Source: Cyclobacteriaceae bacterium
GTDB taxonomy: Bacteria > Bacteroidota > Bacteroidia > Cytophagales > Cyclobacteriaceae
Length of the DNA stretch: 6,290 bases
Assembly (NCBI GenBank): GCA_028289505.1
Contig: JANQPK010000039.1
Location: 1-6,290 of the forward strand
Direction of reading: 5' to 3'
Positions 1 to 6,290 of this stretch are shown here, piece after piece; the first letter of the stretch is position 1; each line of letters begins with the position of its first letter. The position numbers and the translations under genes were made by a program. The notes under the pieces were generated by a model. It was not told where the DNA came from. It saw only the letters and a list, made by a program, of their open reading frames with translations, and ran no database searches.

Positions 1-3000
1 GACGGCTCACTTCCTCCCTCCAGGGGACTGGTTATGATTACCGTAGCAGCACCTTGATTATTACTCTCTGTGGCTAAAGTTAACATCTGGGCACCATCCA
101 ATGCTACATCATACAATCTGGCATCATCCAGTAAGCCATCGAAGTAACTGCCATCTCCTGATCCAAAAGCATCTACATCACGGCTGGATCCTATGGCACC
201 GGGATTATTATGATCACCTATACTGCTGTAACCTGCAGACTGACTACTGCCTAACACTCCATCTAGATATAACTCCAACTCCCCATTATCAAACACGAAG
301 CCAACATGATGCCATTCCCCATCAGATGGATAATCAGTACTTATTGTTACCTGATTGCCTATGTTTCTAACTGCTCCCTGAAGAAAGCCGTTCTCAATTC
401 TCATAGCGAACCCTTTACCAGTCCCTCCTTCGTCGTACAAGTTCAAGGTACCATTGGTAGTATTGGCTTTGACCCACATGGTCACTGTGCGCTCATTGAA
501 AGCATCGTGCATAAATCCGGTGCCAAAACCCACCAAATCGAAATAATCATCAACACCATCCAAGTTCAATGACTGGCTGCCCAAACGGCTTGTAGTCGAG
601 AAGCTTGCACCATTGGCAGGCGTACCATTGTTGCTTCCAATTATATCAACTCCATCTCCTTCAAATGGCCAATGAGCTAGGGGTGTTGGTAGAATAACAG
701 GCTCAAAAACATCAAAGCTTTGATCCACGTTCGGCGCAGGATTAAAATTAGAATCTCCTGGTTGACTAGCTCGGATAGTTACGGTTCCAGGGGAACCACT
801 GAGCGTTACCAAATTCCCATTAATAGTGGCTGGACCTGAAATTACATTGAAACTGACGGGTAGAAAAGAGGAGGCATTTGCTGAAATTTGAAATGGAAAA
901 TCTGTATTTAATTTATCTGAGATCTCATCAAAATCTATTGTCTGATTTTGAGGCCCACATTCCGGGTAAATGAATAAACTGTCTGTGGTAGATAGACCAG
1001 CAATATCGGTAACCTTAAGCTTAATTTGGTAGAAATAAGTTTCACCTCCACATCCAAGTGGGTTGATTAAAGTTGTGCTTGAGGTATTATTATCACATGG
1101 ATCTTCGTGAAAATGATCATTGTGAAATAAAATTGTTTGCCAACAGTAGGTCAGATCACCGGTATTATGTTCCGCATCAGTTACATTCGCGGTCAAGTTG
1201 TAAAGAATATTGCCTTGATCAAGCGGATAAGTATCTCCATCACTGATACTAGTTATATCCACAGCTGGTGGAGTATTATCTACTGAAATAATAGTGCTGG
1301 CAATATGTGATGCCATTTCATCATCAAAGACTGTCAAGCTAACTGCGTATGCAGTGGGTTGACCTCCATTTCCTGAAAAAGTATGACTAGGATTTGCATC
1401 AGTAACCACCGGTGAACCATCCCCAAAATCCCATTGATAGGTTAAGGATCCGCTTTCTGGATCGAACGATTGGTCTCCGGTAAATTGAACATTCAATGGT
1501 CCTGGACCAAAGTTTTGATCAACCAAAATTACTGCTGTCGGATCTTGATTTCCTCCAGGGTTATAGGCAATCCTGCGTACCTCATTGCCGAATACCCGTA
1601 TATAGTACAAGGATTCATCAGGACCCATGGTCATGCATACGACTCCCTGCTTATCCATGAAATCCGCAACCTCGGTAGGGCTATTGTTAGCATCAAACCT
1701 AAAGTTCTTTATCCATTGACCATTATCACTATAATCGATATGAAAATAGGTATTATGGTATTCAGCGGGAAATGAAGTCCCTGTATACCAGATTCCTCCA
1801 ATCGAAGCATTACCCCCAAATTGAGGACCTGAAACCGGGGAACCAGGTGCTCCAATGTTTATTATAGCCGCATCATTCCCGTTAAATATCCCTGTTCTTG
1901 ATGGTCCAGTAAGGTCGTGTTTCCAATCTAAAGATGGCCTTCTGTGCATAAATGTTTGTATTGAGGCTGGTATCTCCTGAGCCACATCGCAAGGATTAGG
2001 AAATGAAGGATTGGGATCTAAGGTTTCTTGAATGATTAAATCATGGAATGTAAAGTATTGATTGGTACAAGTACTTCCATCGTACAATGGATTCGGAGCA
2101 TCTTGATTTTCAATTGGCAAAGCTAAATATCTTGCATCTCTTTCCATCCCTTCATAAACCGGCCAACCAAAATTCATTCCTGGCTCCGTAACCACATTTA
2201 ACTCTTCCCATAAGCCCCAACCCACGTCTCCAACGTAAAGCACTCCAGGGTTGGCATCATTGGGATTATGACTTCCTGACTCCGGTCGTAGTGTCATTCG
2301 ATAAGGTTGCCGGAAACCAAGTGCCCACACTTTTGACTTAGCGGATCCTGGGTCCAAAGGATCATAGAAGGGATTACTCGAAATTCCCAAACCGGTTGTC
2401 TTATCGATTCGGAGTATCTTGCCGGCAAGGCAATCTAGCAATTGTGATCTGTATGCACCTACATCTTCCTTGGTGGAAATGATGCCGTCTACTAAAGCCT
2501 GTACCCCATAACTACCAAAAGCATCTCCACCGGTATCCTCACCACCCGGACTTGCACCATCCCCGCATGAAACCAACATGGTTCCATCTTGCCCAAAAAC
2601 TATAGACCCAACACCATGAGTGGTGTTTAAAAGTGGGAAGCCTGTATCAGCGGTTGCTCCAATCATCACCCACCGACTTCCAGGAACAACACTATTAAAA
2701 TTATTGGAAGCATCTGCGGTGTACCTTGTCAAGCGCCCAATAGTAGGACCAAATATATCGTCCGCCCCTGGATCATATGATGGGGTTCCGAAATTGAGCA
2801 GATGATGCCTATCAACAACGTAGAGGCAGTAGAAATAACCATTGCTACTAAAACTTGGGTCAAGAGCGAATCCGAGGAAGCCATAATCCTTGTAGTTTCT
2901 AACTTCCTCAGAAATATCCAGTAGGGGTGTGGGTAACTTGACCCCATTCTCAACAATATGAACTACGCCTCCCTTTTCCCAAACGTACATCCTGTCGTTG

Positions 3001-3137
3001 TCGTCAAAGGTTAGTCCTACTGGTAGATCGAAATCATTGCTAACTCTGGAGTCGATGAAACCAGGAGGTTGAGCAAACAAACCTAGACTGGCAAACAGCA
3101 TGGAAGCAATAGCATTGATTGCTAATTTGATATTCAT
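1..3137 (-). CDS. Secreted multidomain GSDH-like (PQQ sugar dehydrogenase family) protein with PKD, Ig-like and LamG modules; 3' end outside window
   Basis: The frame is open from the ATG at 3137 to the left edge: 1045 codons with no stop or frameshift. Residues 1-22 look like a Sec signal peptide (Lys4, hydrophobic stretch, cleavage near FAQ/PP). Residues about 33-525 are a beta-propeller of the glucose/sorbosone dehydrogenase family: His174 in a THGVGSIVFGQDG stretch fits the catalytic-His blade, followed by GFRQP (274-278), GDVG (303-306), WEELN (310-314) and NFGWP (322-326). About 532-620 is a PKD domain (WDFGDGSP at 569-576). About 624-727 is an Ig-like module with several Cys. About 731-810 resembles the MBG-like repeat of Bacteroidota surface proteins. 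About 818-1024 is a LamG/concanavalin-like lectin fold (LNLDGVDDYF at 857-866, WHHVGFVFD at 942-950). Another Ig-like module seems to begin near 1031. Family members oxidise sugars using PQQ, but many in this architecture are uncharacterised, so substrate and activity are inferred. A type IX sorting domain may follow beyond the edge. Confidence 0.88.
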   Translation of the reverse strand, partial: MNIKLAINAIASMLFASLGLFAQPPGFIDSRVSNDFDLPVGLTFDDNDRMYVWEKGGVVHIVENGVKLPTPLLDISEEVRNYKDYGFLGFALDPSFSSNGYFYCLYVVDRHHLLNFGTPSYDPGADDIFGPTIGRLTRYTADASNNFNSVVPGSRWVMIGATADTGFPLLNTTHGVGSIVFGQDGTMLVSCGDGASPGGEDTGGDAFGSYGVQALVDGIISTKEDVGAYRSQLLDCLAGKILRIDKTTGLGISSNPFYDPLDPGSAKSKVWALGFRQPYRMTLRPESGSHNPNDANPGVLYVGDVGWGLWEELNVVTEPGMNFGWPVYEGMERDARYLALPIENQDAPNPLYDGSTCTNQYFTFHDLIIQETLDPNPSFPNPCDVAQEIPASIQTFMHRRPSLDWKHDLTGPSRTGIFNGNDAAIINIGAPGSPVSGPQFGGNASIGGIWYTGTSFPAEYHNTYFHIDYSDNGQWIKNFRFDANNSPTEVADFMDKQGVVCMTMGPDESLYYIRVFGNEVRRIAYNPGGNQDPTAVILVDQNFGPGPLNVQFTGDQSFDPESGSLTYQWDFGDGSPVVTDANPSHTFSGNGGQPTAYAVSLTVFDDEMASHIASTIISVDNTPPAVDITSISDGDTYPLDQGNILYNLTANVTDAEHNTGDLTYCWQTILFHNDHFHEDPCDNNTSSTTLINPLGCGGETYFYQIKLKVTDIAGLSTTDSLFIYPECGPQNQTIDFDEISDKLNTDFPFQISANASSFLPVSFNVISGPATINGNLVTLSGSPGTVTIRASQPGDSNFNPAPNVDQSFDVFEPVILPTPLAHWPFEGDGVDIIGSNNGTPANGASFSTTSRLGSQSLNLDGVDDYFDLVGFGTGFMHDAFNERTVTMWVKANTTNGTLNLYDEGGTGKGFAMRIENGFLQGAVRNIGNQVTISTDYPSDGEWHHVGFVFDNGELELYLDGVLGSSQSAGYSSIGDHNNPGAIGSSRDVDAFGSGDGSYFDGLLDDARLYDVALDGAQMLTLATESNNQGAATVIITSPLEGGSEP

Positions 3138-3234
3138 TGGTTTACCGATCCAAGTTTGTCGTTATTTTTGTTCTTGAAGTTTTGCTTTAACTGACCCCAT
3201 ACTCGCGGAGGATCAACTAAGTTTAATTTAGGTT

Positions 3235-3246
3235 CTTCAATTGAAG
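3235..3246. promoter_or_regulatory. 12-bp perfect palindrome upstream of the GSDH-like gene (possible operator)
   Basis: CTTCAATTGAAG is a perfect 12-base palindrome. It is bracketed by near-identical direct copies of TTAATTTAGG (3223-3232) and TTAAATTTAGG (3247-3257). It lies about 100 bp upstream of the minus-strand ATG, immediately downstream of the candidate -7 element at 3248-3255, so a bound protein would cover the predicted transcription start. The symmetry is seen directly; the operator role is inference, and a 12-mer in AT-rich DNA can arise by chance. Confidence 0.3.
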
Positions 3247-3247
3247 T

Positions 3248-3278
3248 TAAATTTAGGGGGAAAACGAAATAATTTCAA
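3248..3278 (-). promoter_or_regulatory. Candidate Bacteroidota-type promoter for the GSDH-like gene
   Basis: Read on the minus strand, TTG (3278-3276) is followed after 20 bases by TAAATTTA (3255-3248). This resembles the Bacteroidota sigma consensus of a -33 TTG and a -7 TAnnTTTG, with the last G replaced by A. It would start transcription near 3240 and give a leader of about 100 nt. The match is imperfect and AT-rich sequence yields such matches easily, so this is only the best candidate seen. Confidence 0.25.
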
Positions 3279-3553
3279 GATTTTATGGTATTTATTTTAT
3301 ATTATTTTTAATTTTTCTTAGTCTGGGATAACTACAATAGCGATCCACTATTGAGATAATATTAATCAATCATTTTATTAGCTGTTTATCAAATTGTTAA
3401 CTTGTCATTATTTAACCATTCTCTAGCTCCTCATTCTACCCTTCTACTGGAAATGTGCAACAATTGATTTTCTTTCCGTGAAAACTTCTTATCACATCTT
3501 GAAATAAGTTGGAAAACCCTGCGTGATTAAAATTATATTTATCTTATATATTT

Positions 3554-3585
3554 TTGTATATTTCGAATAAGTTGATTTACTTTGC
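3554..3585 (+). promoter_or_regulatory. Candidate Bacteroidota-type promoter for the sugar-nucleotide operon
   Basis: TTG at 3554-3556 is followed after 21 bases by TACTTTGC starting at 3578. This is close to the Bacteroidota -33 TTG / -7 TAnnTTTG arrangement, one T short in the -7 box. It would put the transcription start near 3591 and leave a short leader of about 16 nt before the ATG at 3607. The leader is A/T-rich with no Shine-Dalgarno sequence, as is common in this phylum. Position and element type support it; no experiment does. Confidence 0.35.
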
Positions 3586-3603
3586 CTAAAAATATTTCGA
3601 ATA
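3558..3603. repeat. Perfect 12-bp direct repeat flanking the operon promoter -7 element
   Basis: ATATTTCGAATA occurs at 3558-3569 and again at 3592-3603, an offset of 34 bp. The first copy lies between the candidate -33 and -7 elements; the second lies just after the predicted transcription start and ends three bases before the ATG. The core TTCGAA is self-complementary, so each copy could contact a dimeric regulator. The repeat is exact and directly visible; a regulatory role is inferred from position. Confidence 0.5.
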
Positions 3604-3606
3604 TAC

Positions 3607-4611
3607 ATGTCCTCACATAACACAAATAAAGTATTAGTAACCGGAGTGGCTGGGTTTTTAGGATCTAACCTTCTAAAAAAGCTAATAGACAACGGTCACC
3701 AAGTGATAGGTATCGACAATTTGTCCATGGGTAGAATAGAAAACATTCAAACCTATCTGGATCATCCTAATTTCAACTTCATCGAAGCCGACATCGTAGA
3801 CCCTGGCACTTTGGAAAATCTTAATCACAGTTTCGATGTTATTACTCATCTTGCTGCTTTTAAAATACCCAGATACGGAAATGCGGTTGACACTTTGACC
3901 ATAAATGCAAAGGGTACTGAGAATATATTAGATTACGCAAAAGAGAACCAGTGTAAGTGTGTGTTGGCTTCTACTTCAGATGTTTATGGTATGAGTCCGG
4001 ATATCCCTTTCAAGGAAGATGGTAATTGTTTGATAGGAAACAGCCAGGTGCCAAGATGGGCCTATGCAGTTTCAAAGTTATTTGATGAGCATCTTGCACT
4101 GGCTTACATGGAAGATTATGGGTTTCCGGTAGTACTGTTGAGATTCTTCGGATCTTATGGACCCCATCAACACCTAACCTGGTGGGGGGGGCCTCAATCA
4201 GTTTTTATAGACTGTATACTACGTGACCAGGAAATTCCTATCCACGGTGATGGCTCGCAAACCAGAACTTTCACTTTTGTTGATGATACAGTAGAAGGAA
4301 TTTATCAGTCTATCATTAGGCCTGAGGCCAATGGAGAAATCTTCAACATTGGTGCCAACCAGGAGATTACTATTCTGGAGTTGGCCCAACTCCTAAAAAG
4401 AATATCTGGTCAATCTAACGAGGCGAATATTAAGCTGATCCCCTACGACCGCATATCGAAAGGAAGAAAATATCAGGATGTGATGCGTCGGGTCCCCGAT
4501 ACCACCAAGGCCAGCAACATACTAGGATTTACCGCAAAAGTCGGGCTTGAAGAAGGAATGAAAAGAACCTTTGAATGGCAAAAATCTCAAACAAAAGAAG
4601 CACTTCAGTAA
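3607..4611 (+). CDS. NAD-dependent sugar-nucleotide epimerase/dehydratase (extended SDR family)
   Basis: The 334-residue product has the usual length and motif order of extended short-chain dehydrogenases that epimerise, dehydrate or decarboxylate NDP-sugars in the cytoplasm. The N-terminal Rossmann motif is TGVAGFLGS (12-20, GxxGxxG). Asp37 in GIDNLS is placed to bind the NAD ribose, favouring NAD over NADP. HLAA is at 81-84. The active site is STSDVYG (122-128) plus YAVSK (153-157), with Tyr153 and Lys157 as the catalytic pair. RFFGSYGP (179-186), GDGSQTRTFTFVDD (214-227) and FNIGANQ (246-252) form the C-terminal substrate half. Family resemblance is to UDP-glucose 4-epimerase, UDP-glucuronate decarboxylase and dTDP-glucose dehydratase relatives; the exact substrate cannot be read from motifs. 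The ATG at 3607 is the only start just before the Rossmann strand. It opens an operon whose next gene begins immediately after its TAA, and an 8-G tract lies inside it. Confidence 0.9.
   Translation: MSSHNTNKVLVTGVAGFLGSNLLKKLIDNGHQVIGIDNLSMGRIENIQTYLDHPNFNFIEADIVDPGTLENLNHSFDVITHLAAFKIPRYGNAVDTLTINAKGTENILDYAKENQCKCVLASTSDVYGMSPDIPFKEDGNCLIGNSQVPRWAYAVSKLFDEHLALAYMEDYGFPVVLLRFFGSYGPHQHLTWWGGPQSVFIDCILRDQEIPIHGDGSQTRTFTFVDDTVEGIYQSIIRPEANGEIFNIGANQEITILELAQLLKRISGQSNEANIKLIPYDRISKGRKYQDVMRRVPDTTKASNILGFTAKVGLEEGMKRTFEWQKSQTKEALQ
4184..4191 (+). repeat. 8-G homopolymer tract inside the epimerase gene
   Basis: Eight consecutive G follow the T at 4183, encoding the end of Trp-Trp-Gly-Gly (192-195) at the start of the substrate-binding half. 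The frame is intact across the tract, with conserved motifs on both sides. Tracts of this length are prone to polymerase slippage and to sequencing error. A one-base change here would truncate the enzyme and, through coupling, could lower expression of the gene that follows directly. Confidence 0.6.
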
Positions 4612-5940
4612 ATGAAAGTAGGAATTGTAGGTGGAGGCTTCCTTGGAATGTGTTTAGCCTCCAAACTATCCCGTAAAAATATTCGGGTTTCCGTATTCGA
4701 AAGGGAGCACCAACTCGGTGGGTTGGCCACATGGGAAGATTATGACCAATTCTTTTGGGATCGGTTTTACCATGTCATTCTTCCTAATGACTCCTACCTG
4801 CTCACTTTCTTGAAAGAATGTGGCCTGCAGGAAAAATTATGCTGGGAAAAAACAAGGACAGGATATTACGTGGACGGTCAATTTCATTCAGTCAGTAATT
4901 CGAAAGAATTTCTGCTGTTTCCACCTCTTAGTATGGCAAGTAAGCTGAGATTGGCATTCACTATATATTATGGTTCTATGGTAAAAGATTGGCGGAAGTT
5001 GGAAAAAATCACCACTAAAGATTGTCTTATTAAGCTTGGAGGATCTAAAAACTACCATAAATTCTGGAAACCTCTTTTACTGGCTAAACTGGGCGAATTC
5101 CATGATAAGGTATCTGCTGTTTTCATCTGGACCTATATCAAGCGGTTATTTGAGGCTAGAGAAAATGCCAGCACTGAACAAATGGGCTACATCAATGGAA
5201 GTTATAAGGTTGTATTCGATCAGCTTGAGAAAATCGTTGAAAGCAATAATGGCAAGGTGCATTTGAATACCTCTGTAAAGAATATACGCCCCATCGATTC
5301 CGGAAAAATAGTTATTGAAACGGAAGAAGGTGTTTCGGAGTTCGACAAAGTTGTTTTCACTGCTCCCACTTCTCTAGCTGACAGACTTGTAAGTCCTGAT
5401 CTTCTTCAGGTGGACAATTTGCATAAAATTGAATACCTGGGGGTGGTGTGCTTGGTTATGGTAACCAAGCGGGAGGTTTCTCCATATTACGTTTTGAACA
5501 TTGCTGATGATACGATCCCATTCACTGGGGTAATTGGTATGAGCAGTTTGGTTAATACAAAATATACTGATGGGAAGTACCTGACCTATTTCCCAAAATA
5601 TGTGAAATCTTCAAGCCCATTGATCAACAGGGAAGATGAACAGATACTCTCTGATTTTATGGAAGGCTTTTACAAACTTTATCCAGGTTTTGATAGTGGT
5701 GATATTATCTCTACACATATTCACAGGGCAAAAAGAGTACAACCTATTCAATTGTTAAATTATTCACAGAGTATTCCTGCTGTTAATACTTTACATCCCA
5801 ATTTTTACATGTTGAATACATCTCAATTTGTCAATGATACTCTCAATAATAACTCAGTAGCAAAACATGTGGAGAATTTCCTCCAGAGTAGTCCGGAGAT
5901 TTTGAAAAATCAGCAACCAATCTTCAATAGGGTAAATTAA
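4612..5940 (+). CDS. FAD-dependent oxidoreductase, protoporphyrinogen-oxidase/amine-oxidase-like, polysaccharide-cluster type
   Basis: The 442-residue product begins with a dinucleotide-binding fold: VGIVGGGFLG (3-12, GxGxxG at 7-12), acidic Glu30 at the end of the second strand, and LGGLATW (35-41), the GG motif typical of the amine-oxidase/protoporphyrinogen-oxidase flavoprotein superfamily. Further family-like blocks are DRFYHVIL (50-57), a FWKPLLLAKLGEF stretch (151-163) and GYINGSYKVVFDQL (192-205). The HLNTSVKNI segment (217-225) and VVFTAPTS (247-254) fit the second half of the FAD domain. No signal peptide or clear membrane span is seen. Relatives are common beside epimerases, glycosyltransferases and deacetylases in surface-polysaccharide loci, usually without a known reaction; action on a sugar-nucleotide or lipid-linked glycan is inference. 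The ATG abuts the preceding TAA (TAAATG) with a weak AAGAAG 11 nt upstream, suggesting translational coupling. A haem-pathway role is less likely given the neighbours. Confidence 0.85.
   Translation: MKVGIVGGGFLGMCLASKLSRKNIRVSVFEREHQLGGLATWEDYDQFFWDRFYHVILPNDSYLLTFLKECGLQEKLCWEKTRTGYYVDGQFHSVSNSKEFLLFPPLSMASKLRLAFTIYYGSMVKDWRKLEKITTKDCLIKLGGSKNYHKFWKPLLLAKLGEFHDKVSAVFIWTYIKRLFEARENASTEQMGYINGSYKVVFDQLEKIVESNNGKVHLNTSVKNIRPIDSGKIVIETEEGVSEFDKVVFTAPTSLADRLVSPDLLQVDNLHKIEYLGVVCLVMVTKREVSPYYVLNIADDTIPFTGVIGMSSLVNTKYTDGKYLTYFPKYVKSSSPLINREDEQILSDFMEGFYKLYPGFDSGDIISTHIHRAKRVQPIQLLNYSQSIPAVNTLHPNFYMLNTSQFVNDTLNNNSVAKHVENFLQSSPEILKNQQPIFNRVN
5450..5470 (+). other. Perfect 9-bp hairpin within the oxidoreductase gene
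   Basis: GCTTGGTTA (5450-5458) and TAACCAAGC (5462-5470) are exact reverse complements around a three-base TGG loop. A U-G pair could extend the stem by one in RNA. There is no T-run after it, so it is not an intrinsic terminator. It lies in codons for residues about 280-287. It is the strongest short hairpin noticed in the plus-strand operon; any function, such as a transcript-stability or pausing element, is unproven. Confidence 0.35.
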
Positions 5941-5948
5941 CTGTGAAA

Positions 5949-6290
5949 ATGAGCAAACGTATTGCCAGTATTTCATTGGATCTGGATGATCAGTGGACGT
6001 ATCTCAAGACCCATGGTAGTGATCAATGGGAAGAATATCCTTCTTACTTAGATTATGCTATTCCTCGGATATTAGATTTTCTAGATGAAATGGAGATGCG
6101 CATTACCTTCTTTATTGTGGCGCAAGATGCAGCGTTTGGTCACAATAAGGATGTCCTAAGGGAAATCGCTAATCGGGGTCATGACGTAGCTAATCATACT
6201 TTTCACCACGATCCATGGCTCCATCTTTATTCTGAGGAGCAAATCCACGAAGAACTAAAACTGGCGGAAGACCATATATCAGCAGCAACA
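5949..6290 (+). CDS. Polysaccharide deacetylase, NodB/CE4 family; 3' end outside window
   Basis: The first 114 codons are present and open to the right edge. The start shows the CE4 motif 1 as SLDLDD (9-14), with Asp13 as likely catalytic base and Asp14 as metal ligand. Motif 2 is GHDVANHTFHH (77-87), with His83 and His87 forming the HTxxH metal-binding pair. ITFFIV (52-57) is the strand between them. These metal-dependent enzymes remove N- or O-acetyl groups from GlcNAc-type polymers or lipid-linked sugars. No signal peptide is visible, so this copy probably acts in the cytoplasm on a precursor, as in many surface-glycan clusters. An in-frame GTG at 5943 is an alternative start, 2 bp after the preceding TAA. 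The AGGG at 5929-5932 is better spaced for that GTG (10 nt) than for the ATG (16 nt), but ATG is kept because Shine-Dalgarno signals are unreliable in this type of genome. The remaining CE4 motifs lie outside the window. Confidence 0.88.
   Translation, partial: MSKRIASISLDLDDQWTYLKTHGSDQWEEYPSYLDYAIPRILDFLDEMEMRITFFIVAQDAAFGHNKDVLREIANRGHDVANHTFHHDPWLHLYSEEQIHEELKLAEDHISAAT

Larger units (their letters stand above)
3138..3606. other. Divergent intergenic region, no gene seen
   Basis: This 469-bp stretch separates the divergent GSDH-like gene and the sugar-nucleotide operon. It is strongly AT-rich, most of all at 3265-3320 and 3525-3606. Short open frames exist, but none has a plausible start plus recognisable protein; for example, the ATG at 3453 stops after four codons. 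It must carry the promoters of both flanking transcription units. The listed candidates sit within about 140 bp of each start codon, which leaves roughly 3280-3550 without an assigned function. Confidence 0.8.

Noticed and set aside
711..724. 14-bp perfect palindrome ATCAAAGCTTTGAT
   Set aside because: It encodes Asp-Gln-Ser-Phe-Asp in the linker before the LamG module, deep inside a coding sequence, and no second copy was seen. It is probably chance.
101..2805. Open frames on the plus strand at 101-370, 306-572, 1470-1775 and 2620-2805
   Set aside because: They lie wholly antisense to the 1045-codon GSDH-like gene, have low-complexity or unnatural composition (for example many His and Cys), and show no recognisable domain.
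2729..2956. Minus-strand frame of 75 residues with a hydrophobic stretch
   Set aside because: It is an alternate frame inside the GSDH-like propeller, where the overlapping main frame carries clear family motifs.
3335..3353. Short hairpin CAATAG / CTATTG with a 7-base loop in the intergenic region
   Set aside because: The stem is only 6 bp and AT-rich, there is no T-run, and no converging transcript needs a terminator here.
3138..3606. Possible small RNA or short peptide gene in the intergenic region
   Set aside because: No strong promoter-plus-terminator pair and no short frame with a credible start and composition could be found.
3492..3692. Minus-strand frame of 66 residues overlapping the epimerase start
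   Set aside because: It begins inside the epimerase Rossmann motif on the opposite strand and runs through the AT-rich promoter region, with no recognisable protein features.
4529..4732. Minus-strand frame of 67 residues across the epimerase/oxidoreductase junction
   Set aside because: It is antisense to the conserved N-terminal FAD motif and has no independent support.
5036..5266. Plus-strand frame of 76 residues inside the oxidoreductase gene
   Set aside because: It is a shifted frame of a gene with continuous family-like sequence on the main frame.

Overview
The window looks like a chromosomal segment from a Bacteroidota bacterium, probably a free-living, possibly marine, Cytophagales- or Saprospirales-type lineage. 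The evidence is the AT-rich intergenic DNA, start sites without strong Shine-Dalgarno sequences, promoter-like TTG/TAnnTTTG elements, and a very large secreted protein that strings a sugar-dehydrogenase-type propeller to PKD, Ig-like and LamG modules. This placement is inferred from style and is not a species identification.

Layout. Positions 1-3137 (minus strand) hold the first 1045 codons of one uninterrupted gene, whose 3' end lies beyond the left edge. It encodes an exported glucose/sorbosone dehydrogenase (GSDH)-like protein with PKD, Ig-like, MBG-like and LamG/concanavalin-like modules. Positions 3138-3606 are an AT-rich divergent intergenic region with no credible gene. It holds candidate promoters for both directions, a 12-bp palindrome on the minus-strand side and a perfect 12-bp direct repeat on the plus-strand side. 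From 3607 to the right edge is a tight plus-strand gene run. It comprises an extended-SDR NAD-dependent sugar-nucleotide epimerase/dehydratase (3607-4611), an FAD-dependent oxidoreductase of the protoporphyrinogen-oxidase/amine-oxidase type often seen in polysaccharide clusters (4612-5940), and the first 114 codons of a NodB/CE4 polysaccharide deacetylase (5949-6290, cut by the right edge).

How the genes fit together. The three plus-strand genes are separated by 0 and 8 bp and almost certainly form one operon. A nucleotide-sugar epimerase, a Rossmann-type flavoprotein and a carbohydrate deacetylase fit the start of a cell-surface polysaccharide or glycoconjugate biosynthesis locus, with glycosyltransferases expected beyond 6290. 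The GSDH-like gene points away from them and has its own promoter region, so it is probably a neighbour with an independent role in extracellular carbohydrate binding or oxidation.

No tRNA, rRNA, CRISPR array, insertion sequence or phage gene was seen. I did not find a clearly undescribed system. The most unusual items are the flavoprotein of unknown reaction, the direct repeats bracketing the operon promoter, and an 8-G tract inside the epimerase gene.
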